Part shown: piece by piece, positions 34,405-63,905 of the stretch
How positions within the stretch are numbered: the stretch's first letter is position 1
Layout: each line of letters begins with the position of its first letter
Source of the DNA: Cristatella mucedo
Lineage: Eukaryota > Bryozoa > Phylactolaemata > Cristatellidae
Direction: 5' to 3'
NCBI GenBank assembly: GCA_009760855.2
Contig: WPIO01000200.1
Location: 124,001-188,000 of the forward strand
DNA: 64,000 bases
The notes under the pieces: generated by a model
Database searches by the model: none
The model's input: the letters and a program-made list of their open reading frames with translations, nothing else
What the model was told of the DNA's origin: nothing
Program-made: the position numbers and the translations under genes

Positions 34405-35105
34405 GCTGACCGACAGCAGTCAAGACAGTCGTGACTTCTGCAACTCACTGCTTGCTTTCCTACCGGCGTATGTAATCATGCGCTTACAGCTGGTGCAAAA
34501 CTCTGCAGCTAGGCTTGTCTATCGTGAACGTCGCAGTTGCCACATCACACTACTTCTCGCCGACCTGCACAGGCTCTCGGTCAAGCAACGCATTGACTTC
34601 AAGGTTTTGTCACTCACTGTTAGGTCCTTTCATTCTTTGGCTCCAGCCTCGCCATTAGATCTACTCCCCAACCAGACTAAGCATCGCATCACCCGCTTTT
34701 CAGAATCTAACTGTTTACCTATACCCCGTACAAACATCTAATCCTTTGGAGACCGTGCCTTTCGTTCGTATGTTCCCAAAGCCGGAAACTCAATCCCAAC
34801 TAGCGGCACGACATCTCCTGCCTTGACCACATTTAAAAAGTTACTAAAAATTCATATATTTATCAAAGCATATCGTAGGTCCCTGTGATAAATTCATTAT
34901 ATGCTTATGCGTGCTGACACTGTGCATTCTGCCACTAACTATCTTGCATGCTGACCCTGTGCATGTCACCCCTAACCATGTTATTCATGTTGTTTATCGA
35001 GCATGATACCACTCACCATTCGATAGTGTTTCCTTTGCAGCAAATGTAAAGCGCTTAGAAAGAGATTTAGTTCTCTGAGGGCGCTATATAAAACATATTT
35101 TTATT
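34405..35105 (+). mobile_element. L2-like LINE 3' fragment
   Basis: The ORF2 end ('FCNSLLAFLPAYVIMRLQL', then 'QNSAARLVYRERRSCHIT') is followed by the 3' untranslated segment and the tail 'aatgtaaagcgcttagaaag', 'gagggcgctatataaaacat'. 5'-truncated, frames broken. Confidence 0.88.
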
Positions 35106-38100
35106 AACATTCGTAAAAAATATCACAGAAAATTTAGGGTGGAGGTAAGCTGCCGGTTGAAGTCCGGCTCGCATTTCTAAAAGAACAAAAAAGCTGACAG
35201 AATAAATCACTTGACGAAAGTGCTCGCACCAAGGCAGAGACAGCCGTTCCCCGAATTTACACAGATTCTCGATCGGCATATCCGTGGGAAGTTCGTCGAC
35301 TAGCCTGTCTCACAGATTGGAATTCGGCGAGTTTTGTCTCTCTGGTGAATTCGCTCACTTTTACTTTGAATCGTATTGGTACGATTGTTTTGAAAACGAT
35401 TACCAGCCCATGGGGTTTATGGTAAGTTTTTTGCGTGCTCAAGGCATAAGCGAGCGGGTGTCGCAGTGTCTACTGCCAGTTGATTGTTCGGCTGTCGTAA
35501 ACATGGCCAAAGTGAAGCAGGTACGACTAACCGGCACCAAAAATGGCGATACAATTGTACAATTGGTCAACGCGCACCGGTTTCACGTTTTTCCAATTGC
35601 ATCACAGGGTCCGTCATAAGTGGGATCCCCACTTTTTTCAAGCCCTGTCACCTTTAGCAGCTTTGAACGTTGATCGTGATCTGTGGTCTAAGCCTTTAAA
35701 GCAAGAGACGAGTACAATTGTTTGCAAATACGCTGGTGAATGAAAAAATGGCATGCTTGCACTAAACTAAAGTACAAGTAAGTTTACGAAATTCTCAACC
35801 GATTATGGAATCTCTGAGTCACCAGGCCTGTAAATGGAATAGGAAAAGTTGTGTGTCAAGCATGTCTTTCATTGGATAGTTTTGAAATATTAAGATTGCA
35901 TTGCTCAGGTAATTATGCGACAAGTACACGTGTCGCCGGTCCCTCTTTTGCCTGTTCACTCGCATACTCTAGCCAAATCTGTGCAAATTGCCTAATTGTG
36001 TTCGTATTTATTTTACTTTAAATTAGTGTTTGGAGCTGGAACTATTCCAAGAGCTGTGGTTTTCAACCAAATACCTTATCGTTACGCAACTGGGCCAGGT
36101 TCAGGCAGTGGGATAGCTAAAACAATGAGCTTTCACCTGCAGCATTGTTAGACCTGTGTGGATGGGTCACTTGCGCGTGGCCTGGAGCGGTAGTTGCTAT
36201 TAAAGCAGTAATGTTGAATATACAGAACGACCAACTGCCGTCGGCGCGTTGAACATATTACTACCATTATCCTCAATATCGTGAATAGCTTTCCTCTTTA
36301 GGCCCCGGAACTTCCTGATCGTCGGCAGTTTACCGTTCTCAACGCAACTGACAATCCGAAAGTAGAAGCTTCCTGATTGAACCTACGCGCGTCGGTCAGA
36401 TCACTTTGACGACCTCCTGGGCTCCACGAGTAGGAGTAGCAGGAGTATCAGTAGTAGTAGGAGTAGCTCGCACTTCACGACTCTTCAGGTTGTTGGTTTC
36501 AGTGCTGCAGAAAGCAATTCTTCATTACACAAGGGCGAGCGGAAGCGATAGCCACTAAGTCTCTTTTGTACATAAATGAGCTCGTTGAATCGACTGATCT
36601 CGCGATTATAAGGTCAATAGAGAAACGATACGTAATCCTTCGAGGAGAGTCTCTGCACGGAGCCATGTGAAACTACTACCGACTAAGCGATGGATTCATT
36701 TTTGACTGTCAACCACTAAAACCTCGCGCGACGACCTGAACGAATGATGACAGTTGATATGCTGCGATTATTGGCTGTCGAAAATGCAGCAAGGATTTCT
36801 GGGTAAGGAAGAACAATCCCAACTCTAGCACTCGAAGTGATTACGGAAGCTTCTCCTGATATTGGTCAATGCGGTATCAAAAGATTCTCGATTTCATCAG
36901 GCATAAACCTACCAGCCTGTCCACCAGATTTTAAGGAAGTCAGTAACTTACTTCCCAGGTCAGTCAAAGTTAGGATTTATATTCCATAGAAATATGGCCG
37001 AACTTCTTTATGTATTTTTTACCTTAATTGCAAAGAGAATAGTATCTGAAAGTAAAAGAAAACTGAAACGCTGAAACAGCCTTAAACTTAGAACCCGAAT
37101 TTCTTAATCCGTGATATTAGAGGCAGTTTTGTGAAACCGCTTAAAATATTATTACAGTGTAAGAGCTTTTAGGGATACTAGCAGTTAGATGCTAGGAGCA
37201 GGAAATGTCATATATCTATTTTTAAGACGAATCAGGGTGTCTTTAAAAATAAGTTGGCGACCTAGCATAATTTATACGAAATGGGCTATTTGATTATTCA
37301 ATAACGATTGGTTAGAGAAAATAGTGCGTTCAAGTGCGTTCAAATGTACGCCATTCCGCTTGAGTTAACGCGTGAGTTGGCAGTAAAGATCCGTCCTAAT
37401 AAGGAATGCAAAGACCTGGAAAGCTCAATCTGGGCCCAGCCCAGCCATATACAGATATCTACTTTAAATAGGCCAGAACTTTGCAGTCCAATCACAAGAG
37501 AATGTTCGAGCAGAATGCCGTGAGATTTAAAAAAAATTACATCACAAATTTCTGCATTATGTAATCGTGATTTAAGCTTGGTACAGCCAATTTGTAGTAG
37601 GTTAATCGCAGTTGATCCACGTAATTCGTCGTTCTCGTTACAAAGGCCATGGCCATTAGTTTTGACGGATTCGAGCTAGTCATCCAATAAAAAGTGTTTG
37701 AGCCTCTGCCAGCGTCGGGCAGGAGTTCGGATGTGTGATAAAGAGTGACGTGTCACGTGCTGGGCGTTTTTTCATGCGATAAGAAGTGCCAGTTTCTGGA
37801 CCCGAGTCGTTAGTTTTGAGTCAATAAGCTGGCAATTCTTTTACTTGCCATCGTAGGCAGGGCGAAATCAAATTAATTTCTTCTGCAGCTCAATAAACAA
37901 GGCTGTCTGATCAAACGCTCTTAGCTTTTTTTATGCACAGCAGGCAGCCGTATGCCAGCATAGATCAATGATTTGGCATGAGGCTGAGGTCAAGTGAAGC
38001 AGCTACGCTTGATTACTGACCGTCTGCAATGGTGGTTCTCAAAACTTACTGTGCGAATGAAGTACATACTGCATTCTATTATCTGTGCTTTGCCGGACTC

Positions 38101-38401
38101 AAGTCTGCCAGATTAGAAGTCCGCTGACGTCGAGCCAGCTTTAGGCTTCAGTGCTTTGTCCAAACCACAGAGAGCCGATTTTGAGAGTAAGTGCCATTCA
38201 CCAGCCCCTCCTAGCTAAATGCATCGATTTTACACGAATCCTACTCTGAACATGGACTCTATGCAGAACGCAAAGAGCAAAGCCAACTTTAGTCAGCACA
38301 ATAATGTGGAACAGAATTTTAAAGTGCTTTGAAAGAATTTTAAATGTACTCCATTAGCAGAATTTTACAGTGGCAGACACAGTAAATTATACATGATAAT
38401 C
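35106..38401. other. 3.3-kb AT-rich stretch without recognisable gene or repeat
   Basis: Only short open frames occur. A (GTA)n-like stretch lies at 36425-36470. An exon-like piece near 35400-35520 ('catgggg...tatg|gtaag') is unconvincing. This is the quietest part of the window. Confidence 0.45.
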
Positions 38402-38570
38402 AACTGATTTAACAGCCTCAATTGTTTAGCGTTAGAAGAGAATTAACGGCCATCACCACCATGTGCAGTTGGCAATAAAAAATCTCCCACGACAGCATTC
38501 AAACTCACGACCCTGATCGTGAAGAGCAACAGCTTTCCTTCCTGGGCTATCAAGGTCCTCACTCCGGTAG
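38402..38570 (-). mobile_element. SINE-A, minus orientation
   Basis: 'caactgatttaacagcctc', 'catcaccaccatgtgcag', and reverse B box region 'cattcaaactcacgaccctg' followed by 'cgtgaagagcaacagctttc'. Moderately diverged. Confidence 0.7.
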
Positions 38571-39689
38571 CATGAAGATTAAGGTGGGCTGTTTGAAAAG
38601 AGCCCAATATTTTAAGCCTGCATAAATGCTAATTAAAGTTTGCAACTCCTGCACGACACTCTACTAATTTTTTCGATGTCCGTAATATTATTGGAGTTCA
38701 TACAGTATGCATGGGCAATAAAAATAAGCCCAATTAACCAGGATGCCCATCGTTTCACGGGTGCATAGATAAAGCTAAATGATTCAAGCTCAGCCGTATT
38801 CCGTAGAAATAAAAAACGCCGCTGCTGTATATGGGTAGTAAAATAATGCCCCTGCATTGCCATTTTTTATGTAACCTTCGACCGTAGTTGCCTGAGGTAT
38901 TAAGGAACGATAAATCATAGCAGCCTCCATTTGACTTCAGATGATTCATCATTTACTCACTTTACTTACCATTAGCTGGTGTAATGTTGCAAGCGTGTTT
39001 GAACTGACCTTTTTGCAAATTCATTCATGCAAAGATGACTGTCACTCCAGACAGCCAGCAAAGACAAAGTAGGAGGAGAATGGCTCTCTGAACAGTTTTC
39101 TGTAACTTACTCCAAGCTTGAGCTTCATGCTCTCGATGCATTTACGGTAACTAAACGAGATCGTGTCGTGAAAGAAAAAACTGAGGACCGCAGCTGACTA
39201 AGGACTATCTAGGAAGTAATTAGTATAGAAATAGCACCATTTAATGGCTAGAAAAAATGTACATCATCCTTGTAGAGATTTAGCTTTAGAATTAGATTTA
39301 GGCCACAATGCAAGGGACATTGATATTTTTATTATAACAACTACTACCCTAGTCGGTTGTTGCAAAAAATTTATTGACACTGTGCAACAAGTGTAGAATT
39401 GAGTTCCCAAGTCTTGGAACCCAAAGCAACGTTCACTAGTCAGCAGTAACCATATTAAAATAAGTAAATAAGTAAAAAAAAAAGCAGCCAATTGGATTTC
39501 GTACTCGAGAGTCCCGAATCTGGCAGTGGATAAGCCACAGTTCGCCACATATGTTTTCATCTCACATCTCTCTTGGTCCCGGCTTAATAAATGAGAATCA
39601 CTTGAAGTCTTTTTGAAAATCTTGCTCTTTCTCCAGCTAGTGGTCAATCTGGCGGCTGGTGGCCGTAGTTGAGCGTCCACAGCACTGCC
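38571..39689. other. Region without recognisable gene
   Basis: A 138-codon minus frame (39264-39680) has no recognised domain. No repeat copies seen. Confidence 0.4.
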
Positions 39690-41750
39690 AGCTTCATCTC
39701 TGACTTTTCTGCATTTCTCTGTTCATCGCGCAACAAATCGCCCTCTCGCCATTCTGTGGGGATTTCACTATCCACTTTGGTGACCCCTGACCTGATCCGA
39801 CGAGCTCCAACTTGCCTTTTAAATCTTTAGCCCTTCGATCTCGGCGCCCGCGTTCAAGCTCCTACGCGCCCGAAGGGCCAGACTCTGGATCGAGTTTTCT
39901 TCCACGATTTTACGCTGCCTCTTTCGGCACATCTGATCGAATGAGGACTCATTCTACCTGTGATTTGCTTCTCTTTCGCCATCTGAAATTACTTGTAAGT
40001 AAGAAAAGGCTGAGGTCTCTAGACATTGATGCTGTCTACAGCAGAATGGCATTCTCCGCCCTTCCACAAAGATTGTCCCCACACGATGCCGCTACTGCTA
40101 AATGATGTCTAGTGAGCACAGTTCGTCTCCTGACGACCCGTCACGACATCTCTGCGATCTTCGCTGGCCTGAAAAACGTAGCCCATCCATAAACGAGTTT
40201 TTTAGTACTTCTCTGGAAAAAGGGCTTTGCCCAAGTCCTTCAAACCGGCCGCCGTTAGAAAGATGCTTAAAAGGCCTGGATTAGGTACAGAGGTCCTTAC
40301 AAACTATCGCCCTGTTTCCTTTCTTCCTTTTTGGTCAAGATTTTCGAAAAAAATTGTCGCTCAGCAGCTGGTAGGAAACATTGAAGAGAATGCAGTTTCA
40401 CAACAAGTTTCAGTCGGGATTCAAACGGCAGCACTCCATAAAAACTGCTCTCCTCAGTGCAACCAACGACATCGTATGCAGAAACGATGGCGGGAATGCC
40501 ACTGCCCCTAGCCTGCTAGATATATAAGCTGCCTATGACACTCTTGATCACAATATACTACTGGAAATATTGAGATCAACGATCGGTCCTGTAGACGAGA
40601 TACTGGCGTGGTTTAAATCGTACTTATCCGATCGAGTTTACTCCGTGTCTTGTGGTGGTCCGGTCTCATCCACCAGACCAGTCACCTGCGGAGTGACTCA
40701 AGGGTCAGCCTTCGGTTCTTTAGTGGTCTCGATCTATACTCAAGATCAAGGAAAAGTGATTCAAACCAATACTGTAGCTTGAGCTATCGTCGCGAACAGC
40801 ACAGAGCGCTAGCCGACGAGCAGCACCGCCGGTTTATTTCACAACTCGCAGAGCAGGGAGAAGTACGACTCTCCTCGCCCCTCTCGCCCACCGGAGTGCC
40901 CCCCCCCCGACTCCCTTGTCACAACAATCCCCAATAGCACGTCCCGACTGCATACCACATCGAGTGTCACAGCCCACTCGTACAACGATCAGGGGCAGCG
41001 TCATCAATTAAATGAAGCCACACACATTACAGCGCTTAGGACATCGCCTCTAGAGCATTGCAATTCTCTTTATTCAGGACTCCTGCCCCGTGCCAGTTGA
41101 TCGTTTTCAAGCGTTGCAAAGCTCTCGCAGCCCTTCTAGTCAGTCGTTAATTGGCGTGCCAGCTACATCACTGCACAGCGTCTGTCTGAGCTTCACTAGC
41201 GTCGAGTCGATTTCAAGATCTGCAGTCTGACTCACAGCTCACTTCACTCGCTTGCACCAGCCTTGACCTATCTCCGACCTCCAGCAGGCTCTCGAACCAA
41301 CGGCTGCTAAGCATCGAACAGAATGGAAATCTTCTGATGGCCGAGCCTTCAATTCGTATGCACCGATATTCCGGAGCTAGCTTCCAGCTACGGTAACTAT
41401 CTGAGGTAGCTGTGTGTCTTCCAAGTTTCAGTTCAAGGTACATTCAGTACGTTCCGGTCAGCTTTACCTTGGTCGCAGTGTACTTGTCTTTTTTGCACCG
41501 TAGAGCTTTGTGCATGACTCACCGATTGTTACTGGTTAGAGGTCTTACTAACCGGTAACCATGGGTGTCTTCATGTTTGCTTTAGCATGCTGGCTTAAGC
41601 GTGATACTTGTTTAGTTTTGCATGCTTGATGCTACACATGGCACTAACCCTCGGGTTCTGATTCTGTTACAGCCAGAAGCGAAGCACCTGGATCAAGACT
41701 ACGTTCTCTTAGGCTGCTCTACAGACGACCTATTATTACTCTAATGTGGC
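39690..41750 (+). mobile_element. L2-like LINE (subfamily 2), endonuclease remnant to 3' end
   Basis: Order follows a non-LTR element: endonuclease end ('GDFTIHFGDP' at about 39760, matching GDFN), connector ('LRSLDIDAVYSRM' at about 40010), RT ('VLTNYRPVSFLPFWSRF' at about 40290, 'AWFKSYLSDRVYSV' at about 40605, 'GVTQGSAFGSLVVSIYTQ' at about 40690), then broken frames and a 3' end with 'ttctcttaggctgctctaca' and attatta. Many frameshifts and stops. Its 3' region matches 50390-50545, so these two form a subfamily. Confidence 0.85.
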
Positions 41751-41988
41751 TGATAATTGCAGTCTGGCTTACACATAGGCCATTTTATATACGCTCAGTC
41801 CACTCTTCGTCCTGGGTGCGTGCAATATCATCTTGCTTTGCTAGATCGATATTAAACGGATAAAGAAGACAAGGGCTTGACATTCGCAGCTGTTGTAGAG
41901 CCCTAAACACACATGCTATGCTGCATAACATGCCAGATTCATGACCGACGAGCTCGTGTATGACAAGAATGAGACAAGTTGACACGAT

Positions 41989-41994
41989 TTTAAT
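41989..41994 (-). terminator. Candidate polyadenylation signal for NSDHL
   Basis: ATTAAA on the minus strand, about 280 bases past the NSDHL stop. It is the first common variant signal downstream of the stop that I noticed. Confidence 0.4.
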
Positions 41995-42271
41995 TAAAGC
42001 ATACAGCTATCACGGTATTGCATGTAAACGCAGTACGATCCTCAAATTGGCATGCACGACTCGATCGGGTCGCAGGGCATGTCACTACGGCAGCTTGCTT
42101 ACACAAGGCACGAGCCAACCAACTGGACAAAGAGTACCAGGAAGAGCACAGAACACAAGCTCCGGAACAACTGAACCCAGGTTGCCCGGCCCAGGCTTCT
42201 CACGACCCTGTGCTCCCAGAGCTCACAGTACTACTGGTGACACGGGGATGCACTCAGGCCGACACCGCCGA

Positions 42272-59346
<17,075 letters not shown>

Positions 59347-59659
59347 GCCCGATCAGCCCACCAATAAGGTGATTGTGGTGCGGCAAGTGCGCCCTCACTC
59401 ATATGGTCCGATAGTCGAGACCGCATAACATCCGGGCGTCCTGCTCGCGTCCTGCGTGCCCCCAGCGAGTCAGTCGTTCCCAGGCCATCAAAAACATCGC
59501 CTTTTGGCTTACTGTTAAATATGACCCTCAGTCCGACGGGCACGCCCACTCACGCGGTACAAGATGCAGGTCCCGTTTCCTCTGGGAAGTGGGGGGGGGG
59601 GGTAAATTGGCGTATATAATCGACGATCACAGGCGGCCTGAAACCTTATATAGATTCTA

Positions 59660-59825
59660 TATTAATAATTAATTTGTATAGCGACCTAAAAGAACTGAAT
59701 CTCTATCCAGGTGCTTCACATATGCCGCAGACCTCTAGCCCTCGACCTCGGTCGTAAAGGTGAGCACTTTGACCTCGGTCATTAAAGGCGGACAATTTAC
59801 ATGGCGGGCCGAACCAGGGGCGGCG
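59660..59825 (-). mobile_element. SINE-B, minus orientation
   Basis: Tail 'gtatagcgacctaaaagaac' and 'tctctatccaggtgcttcac', reverse B box region 'ctctagccctcgacctcggt', and end 'gcgggccgaaccagggg'. It has the same internal duplication type as the copy at 56905. It lies just upstream of the NSDHL start. Confidence 0.78.
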
Positions 59826-60411
59826 CCTTTGTATGCTGTAGATCCTTAAAAGAATTTCTGCATACAATGTTTTCAAGGCTCGTAATCCGGGCAGGACAGG
59901 ACAGGAGCATATTCTAGCTTTCGAGCAAAGTCAAACTACCGTGAAAAATACGGGTTTGCCGGTCAACTTAAAAAAACAACGACAACCGGCAAAAAAGAGG
60001 CCAAGCTCTTGAGCAGAAGGTCGAGGAAACTTGCTCATATTCATTCATCCATCTATGCAGATTATGATTACAGGACGGCGAAGGCGAAGATGAAGAAACT
60101 TGTATCATGGAAAGCAGCAAACATACCTGGATTTGGCGCTACAGTCACGCTCTTGTAATTATGAAAGCATGCTCTAAAGTGTATCGATACCGTGCCTTAA
60201 AAGAACTCTAACTTCAAGCATACGCGTTTATATTCTCCACCGAAAGAGAGACCGCTCAATTAAGGAGCAGCGATAAGCACTACATGCCGCTGTCCGATGC
60301 GGGAGGAGTTGCAATTGCGAGCATAAATAAATAAATCCTAGCTGATTATGTTGCTAGATGATTTTTTTGTCGATAAACTGCACCTCTACTGGGGTTATTT
60401 TGAGTAAAAAA

Positions 60412-60582
60412 ATGCTAGCTCATTTAAAATCCTTTTTTTGTATAGCGACAGAACAGCCCTCATGGCTATCACCACCGCTTGCAGTGGCGATAAAGAATCG
60501 CCCAGCGCAGGAATCGAACCCACGACCTCGGGACCGAGGTCGTGAAAGCAACCGCCTTACCTAGTGTGCCATCACGGCTCAC
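60412..60582 (-). mobile_element. SINE-A, minus orientation, near complete
   Basis: 'ttttttgtatagcgacagaa', 'catggctatcaccaccgctt', 'gcagtggcgataaagaatcg', reverse B box 'ggaatcgaacccacgacct' and head end 'tagtgtgccatcacggctca' are all clear. It is the best-preserved SINE-A copy. Confidence 0.88.
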
Positions 60583-61483
60583 CTCAAACGTGCCTTACCG
60601 CACGTTTGATGTGCGCTGCAATTGCCTCTCATTAACTTGTGTGTGGACAAGGTATCGGCAATGAGATAGAGATAGAAGTATAGAGATAAAGAGATAGCGA
60701 GAGAGCGAGAGAAAAATACCTCTCACTTAATGTTTATATTATAAGGTAAACACTAGGAAGTGAATATACTTCTTTGGAAAGCTATCGATTGAAGTTTCGA
60801 AACGTTTCTTGCCATGATCTTTGAATGGTCATGCCTGGCTCTTTGCACGAAACACTGGAGACCCCTAAATCAAGACGCCCTAAATGCGAAATAAGCATTT
60901 TGCCACAGTTCCATACGCCCCACCAGCATACGGAGTAAAATATGTGGATCGCATTTAGAAGTTTATCTCGCTTTTAGAAGCGTCTTTCCTTTAACTCCAC
61001 CAATTTGGCATCGTATGTGACCATCAGCGAAGATTACGTACTTGGGCACACTAAAAGTGTCTGTTTCATGAAGCGCATGTAAGTATGGTGGATGCGTTCA
61101 AGCGCATTCAGTTTTGTATGGCTGAATCACCCAAACGTAACTTCTGTTTCGTAGCAGAGCGCAATCTCAGTGTCGCTTTCAGTCTAGCCCCTTTACTCTT
61201 ACCAGACGCGTTTTATCTGTCGTTCCGGTTGTGCACACGCTCATTAAGCTTATGAAGCCCATTGAATCTATGCTGTATGCCCACAATTCAATCTCGTAAT
61301 TGAAGTTAAATTTAAGTTAAACGCCAACGCGCAGCTTCCTTTTCTGCTAGGGACCCAGGGTTTCCTTGTCATTCTCATTACGACATTCTTCCCTCTGAGT
61401 AAAAAGTCGTCAATATTGCCACTTAATCTCGGCTCAAATCAATGGGGGCTCCAGCTTGTTGTCAGAGCCAGAAATGCACTCAC
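60583..61483. other. Region without supportable gene
   Basis: A (GAGATA)-type purine patch lies at 60662-60712. A short minus-strand frame near 60975-61085 looks coding-like (it includes 'VIFADGHIRCQIGGVKGK') but its phase does not join the candidate exon at 61484. Confidence 0.3.
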
Positions 61484-61654
61484 CGCGTAGGAATCGGGGG
61501 GCTCACCATGTAGACAGACGGACGCGAAATCCTGGCCGCTGGGCTCGCCGTGGAAAACGTGGAAAGCGCCGCAGCTGACCGTCTGCACGTCAGTAGCGAA
61601 ACAGGCTAGCCCTGCGGCCGCTGAACGAGACTCTAGACAATTGTGACGGCGGTC
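61484..61654 (-). CDS. Candidate internal exon, unknown protein
   Basis: A 57-codon open block on the minus strand lies between 'gattcgcag|gac' and a strong donor 'tacgcg|gtgagt', phase 0 at both ends. The product includes 'CFATDVQTVSCGAFHVFHG' and 'QDFASVCLHGEPPDSYA', with a composition typical of real protein. I do not recognise the family and found no joining exon. It lies upstream of NSDHL on the same strand; it could be a 5' exon of that gene or part of a neighbour. Confidence 0.35.
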
Positions 61655-61799
61655 CTGCGAATCTTCAGTGGGAGCATGAAAAGAATTGATTTATGAGAGA
61701 ATCCGGACGGACTTCACCATCCGCGTCAGTGTAAGACTTGCAACATAGCTAAGCCTGAGAGTGCTTAAAAGTGAACGGAGAGGCGATCGTAGAAGATTG

Positions 61800-61997
61800 T
61801 GTCGTTCGGTTCGCACACGCAGAGAGCCAGCCGATGACCGACACCAACAGTTTATTGCACGACGCACGGAGCCGAGTGACGAACGGCTCCCTTCGCCCCC
61901 TTCTCCTACTCGAGACTCCTCTCGGTGATGCTCCTAGCGGTTGCTCACCAGCGGTTTAGCAGAGGAGCAGAAACGGCCTGCGAACAATCGAACTACA
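61800..61997 (-). repeat. 3' LTR
   Basis: In the element's orientation it begins 'tgtagttcgattgttcgcag' and ends 'cgaaccgaacgaca'. AATAAA lies near its end. Confidence 0.85.
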
Positions 61998-62259
61998 CGC
62001 CCCTTGACCGTAAGGTCACAAACAATACTTATAGCTGCAATATGCAGGGCGGCATTGAGCGAGCAAAGCCTCTACAAGTGATACAAACTAGACACTACAC
62101 ATCCGCGGCATAACAGCCGACTTCAATAGCTGACCCCACAGGCAAGCTGGCTACCTTACGGCTGCTCTCAGGAGACGCGCTAATGCACGGCCTTTCTCGA
62201 CCAGACGGCAACGTTAGCCACCGGCCATCGTCACTGAGCTGGCGTACACAGTCACCGTT

Positions 62260-62475
62260 TTTCGGACCTCGGCCGCCGTCTCTGCATCCATTTCTGCCAA
62301 TTCTGCCGCAGCGTCTCCGACATTCGCAGCTGCTTCTCTGGCCTGCACAGCCTCTCCAACCTTCGCAGTCTCTCTAACCTTCGAAGTCTCTCCGGCCTGC
62401 AGTCTCTGTGGTCTGCACAGCCTCTCCGTCCTGCAAATACTCTCCGGCCCACACGGACTATCCGGCCTGCGCCGT
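62260..62475. repeat. Degenerate tandem repeats inside the LTR element
   Basis: About ten imperfect 15-21-bp units around 'cctctccggcctgcagtct' and 'cctgcacagcctctcc'. They make up much of the non-coding interior. Confidence 0.7.
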
Positions 62476-62765
62476 GTCACAGCCCACCGGCTGGTCGCAG
62501 GCCAACGTCACCTTAGTGGCTTTCGCTGCATCGCAGGCCACTGCCTCTCTTTCGGACGCCACCAACTCTCACTCGGCCGCCGCTACCTTCCTCGCCGACG
62601 CCGCCGCCTTCCTCGCCCAGACGCCGCTGCCTCTCCGTGCGCCGTCTCACTGTCTGTCGCCTCAGCCACACCCACAGCTGACCGTTGCCACGCACAACGC
62701 CGTTGCTTCGTGGAACACCATCGCAGCCTGACCAACCGTCACCGCTTTGAGAGCCGTTGCCTGCG

Positions 62766-63032
62766 TTACCGCGTGGCAGCCTGGCAAACCTCTTTCGTCC
62801 TGCACATCGTCGGCGATCGCTGCTTGGCATTATCGTTTTGAACTTCCTGCGGGAGCCTCGAGGCAAACGTAAAGGCCCCGCCTTGCATCGCAAGGAGCAA
62901 GAACAAGTGCCACTCACTCGGTTCGTAGCCATTTTTCTTGATCTCCCTCTCGAAGTCCAGCAGCCAGCCAACGAAGTCTCCGAAGCCATCGAAGCTTTGG
63001 GACGCTGCACAAGATATTTCCAAGGGCGTCAT
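62766..63032 (-). pseudogene. gag fragment of the LTR element
   Basis: An 88-codon frame starts 24 bases inside the right LTR boundary. It reads 'SFDGFGDFVGWLLDFEREIK', then 'YEPSEWHLFLLLAMQGGAF' and 'FASRLPQEVQND', the pattern of the retrotransposon gag domain (capsid-like region). It ends early, and no nucleocapsid knuckle or pol sequence follows. Confidence 0.65.
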
Positions 63033-63055
63033 AGCTCCAACCCCCAGAAATAGCT

Positions 63056-63253
63056 TGTCGTCCGGTTCGCACAAGCAGAGAGCCAGCCGATGACCGACAC
63101 CAACAGTTTATTGCACGACGCATGGAGCCGAGGGACGCATGGCTCCCTTCGCCCCCTTCTCCCACTAGAGACTCCTCTCGGTGATGCTCCTAGCGGTTGT
63201 TCACCAGCGGTTTAGCAGAGGAGCAGAAACGGCCTGCGAACAATTGAACTACA
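63056..63253 (-). repeat. 5' LTR
   Basis: Same length as the other LTR. An obvious primer-binding site is not seen; 'tgggggttggagc' a few bases inside is the only TGG-initial candidate. Confidence 0.85.
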
Positions 63254-63706
63254 GACTGTTCAGCTTAACCAGAGTCCAAATCGATGCAGAGCTCGGACCG
63301 TGCTGTCAGCTGCGGTCAGGCAACCACTTCCGGCTCGAAGGCAGATTCTAGACTAACTGCGCTTTCGCAGAACTGTTCTCTTTTTTTTAAGAATATTTGC
63401 GATTCTACTCCATCCCATGTGGTCAAGTCCTTTAAATTAAAAGCCACCATGTGAAGGAATCGTTACGTACCTGAACGTGCAATATCTTGTAGTACCCGAT
63501 GGTACCGCACGGTACCCTGCTGTATCGCGTTGTATCGCGCTGTATCGTGCGGTACCTCGAGACCACATGAAAGGCTGCGTCAACAATTATGCAGGTAGAG
63601 ATAATCGCAAGGCAAGCACCTTGAAGGACTGTCTATATTTAACTTTATGATAATAGTGGACTCCACTGCCCCACGGTGTTCGAATGTGGACTTTGTGCGT
63701 TTGGTT
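63254..63706. other. No gene; short ggtacc/tgtatcg tandem
   Basis: At 63497-63557 units of about 11 bp alternate between 'ggtaccgcac' and 'tgtatcgcg' types. Nothing else seen. Confidence 0.5.
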
Positions 63707-63803
63707 GTGTCTATGTGTGTGTGTGTGTGTGTGTGTATGTGTGTGTGTGTATGTGTGTGCGTGTGTGTGTGTGTGCGTGTGTTTGTGTCTATGTGTGTGC
63801 GAG

Positions 63804-63857
<54 letters not shown>

Positions 63858-63905
63858 CATGTGTATGTGTGCTCGCGCGCGCGCGCGAGCGAGAGAGAGA
63901 GAGAG
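63707..63905. repeat. (GT)n followed by (GC)n and (GA)n
   Basis: gtgtgt with scattered 'atgtgtgtgc' variants, then 'gctcgcgcgcgcgcgagc' and gagaga. Confidence 0.95.

Larger units (their letters stand above)
61800..63253 (-). mobile_element. Internally deleted LTR retrotransposon (1454 bp)
   Basis: Two 198-bp direct repeats bound it, each starting TG and ending CA, with about ten differences by eye. Flanking 5-mers are gattg and gactg, a target duplication with one mismatch. The minus strand is the coding orientation: a gag-like frame follows the right LTR, a purine-rich 'caaggggcg' precedes the left LTR, and the minus-strand LTR contains 'gcaataaactg' as a polyadenylation signal. No protease, RT or integrase is present. 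Confidence 0.85.
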
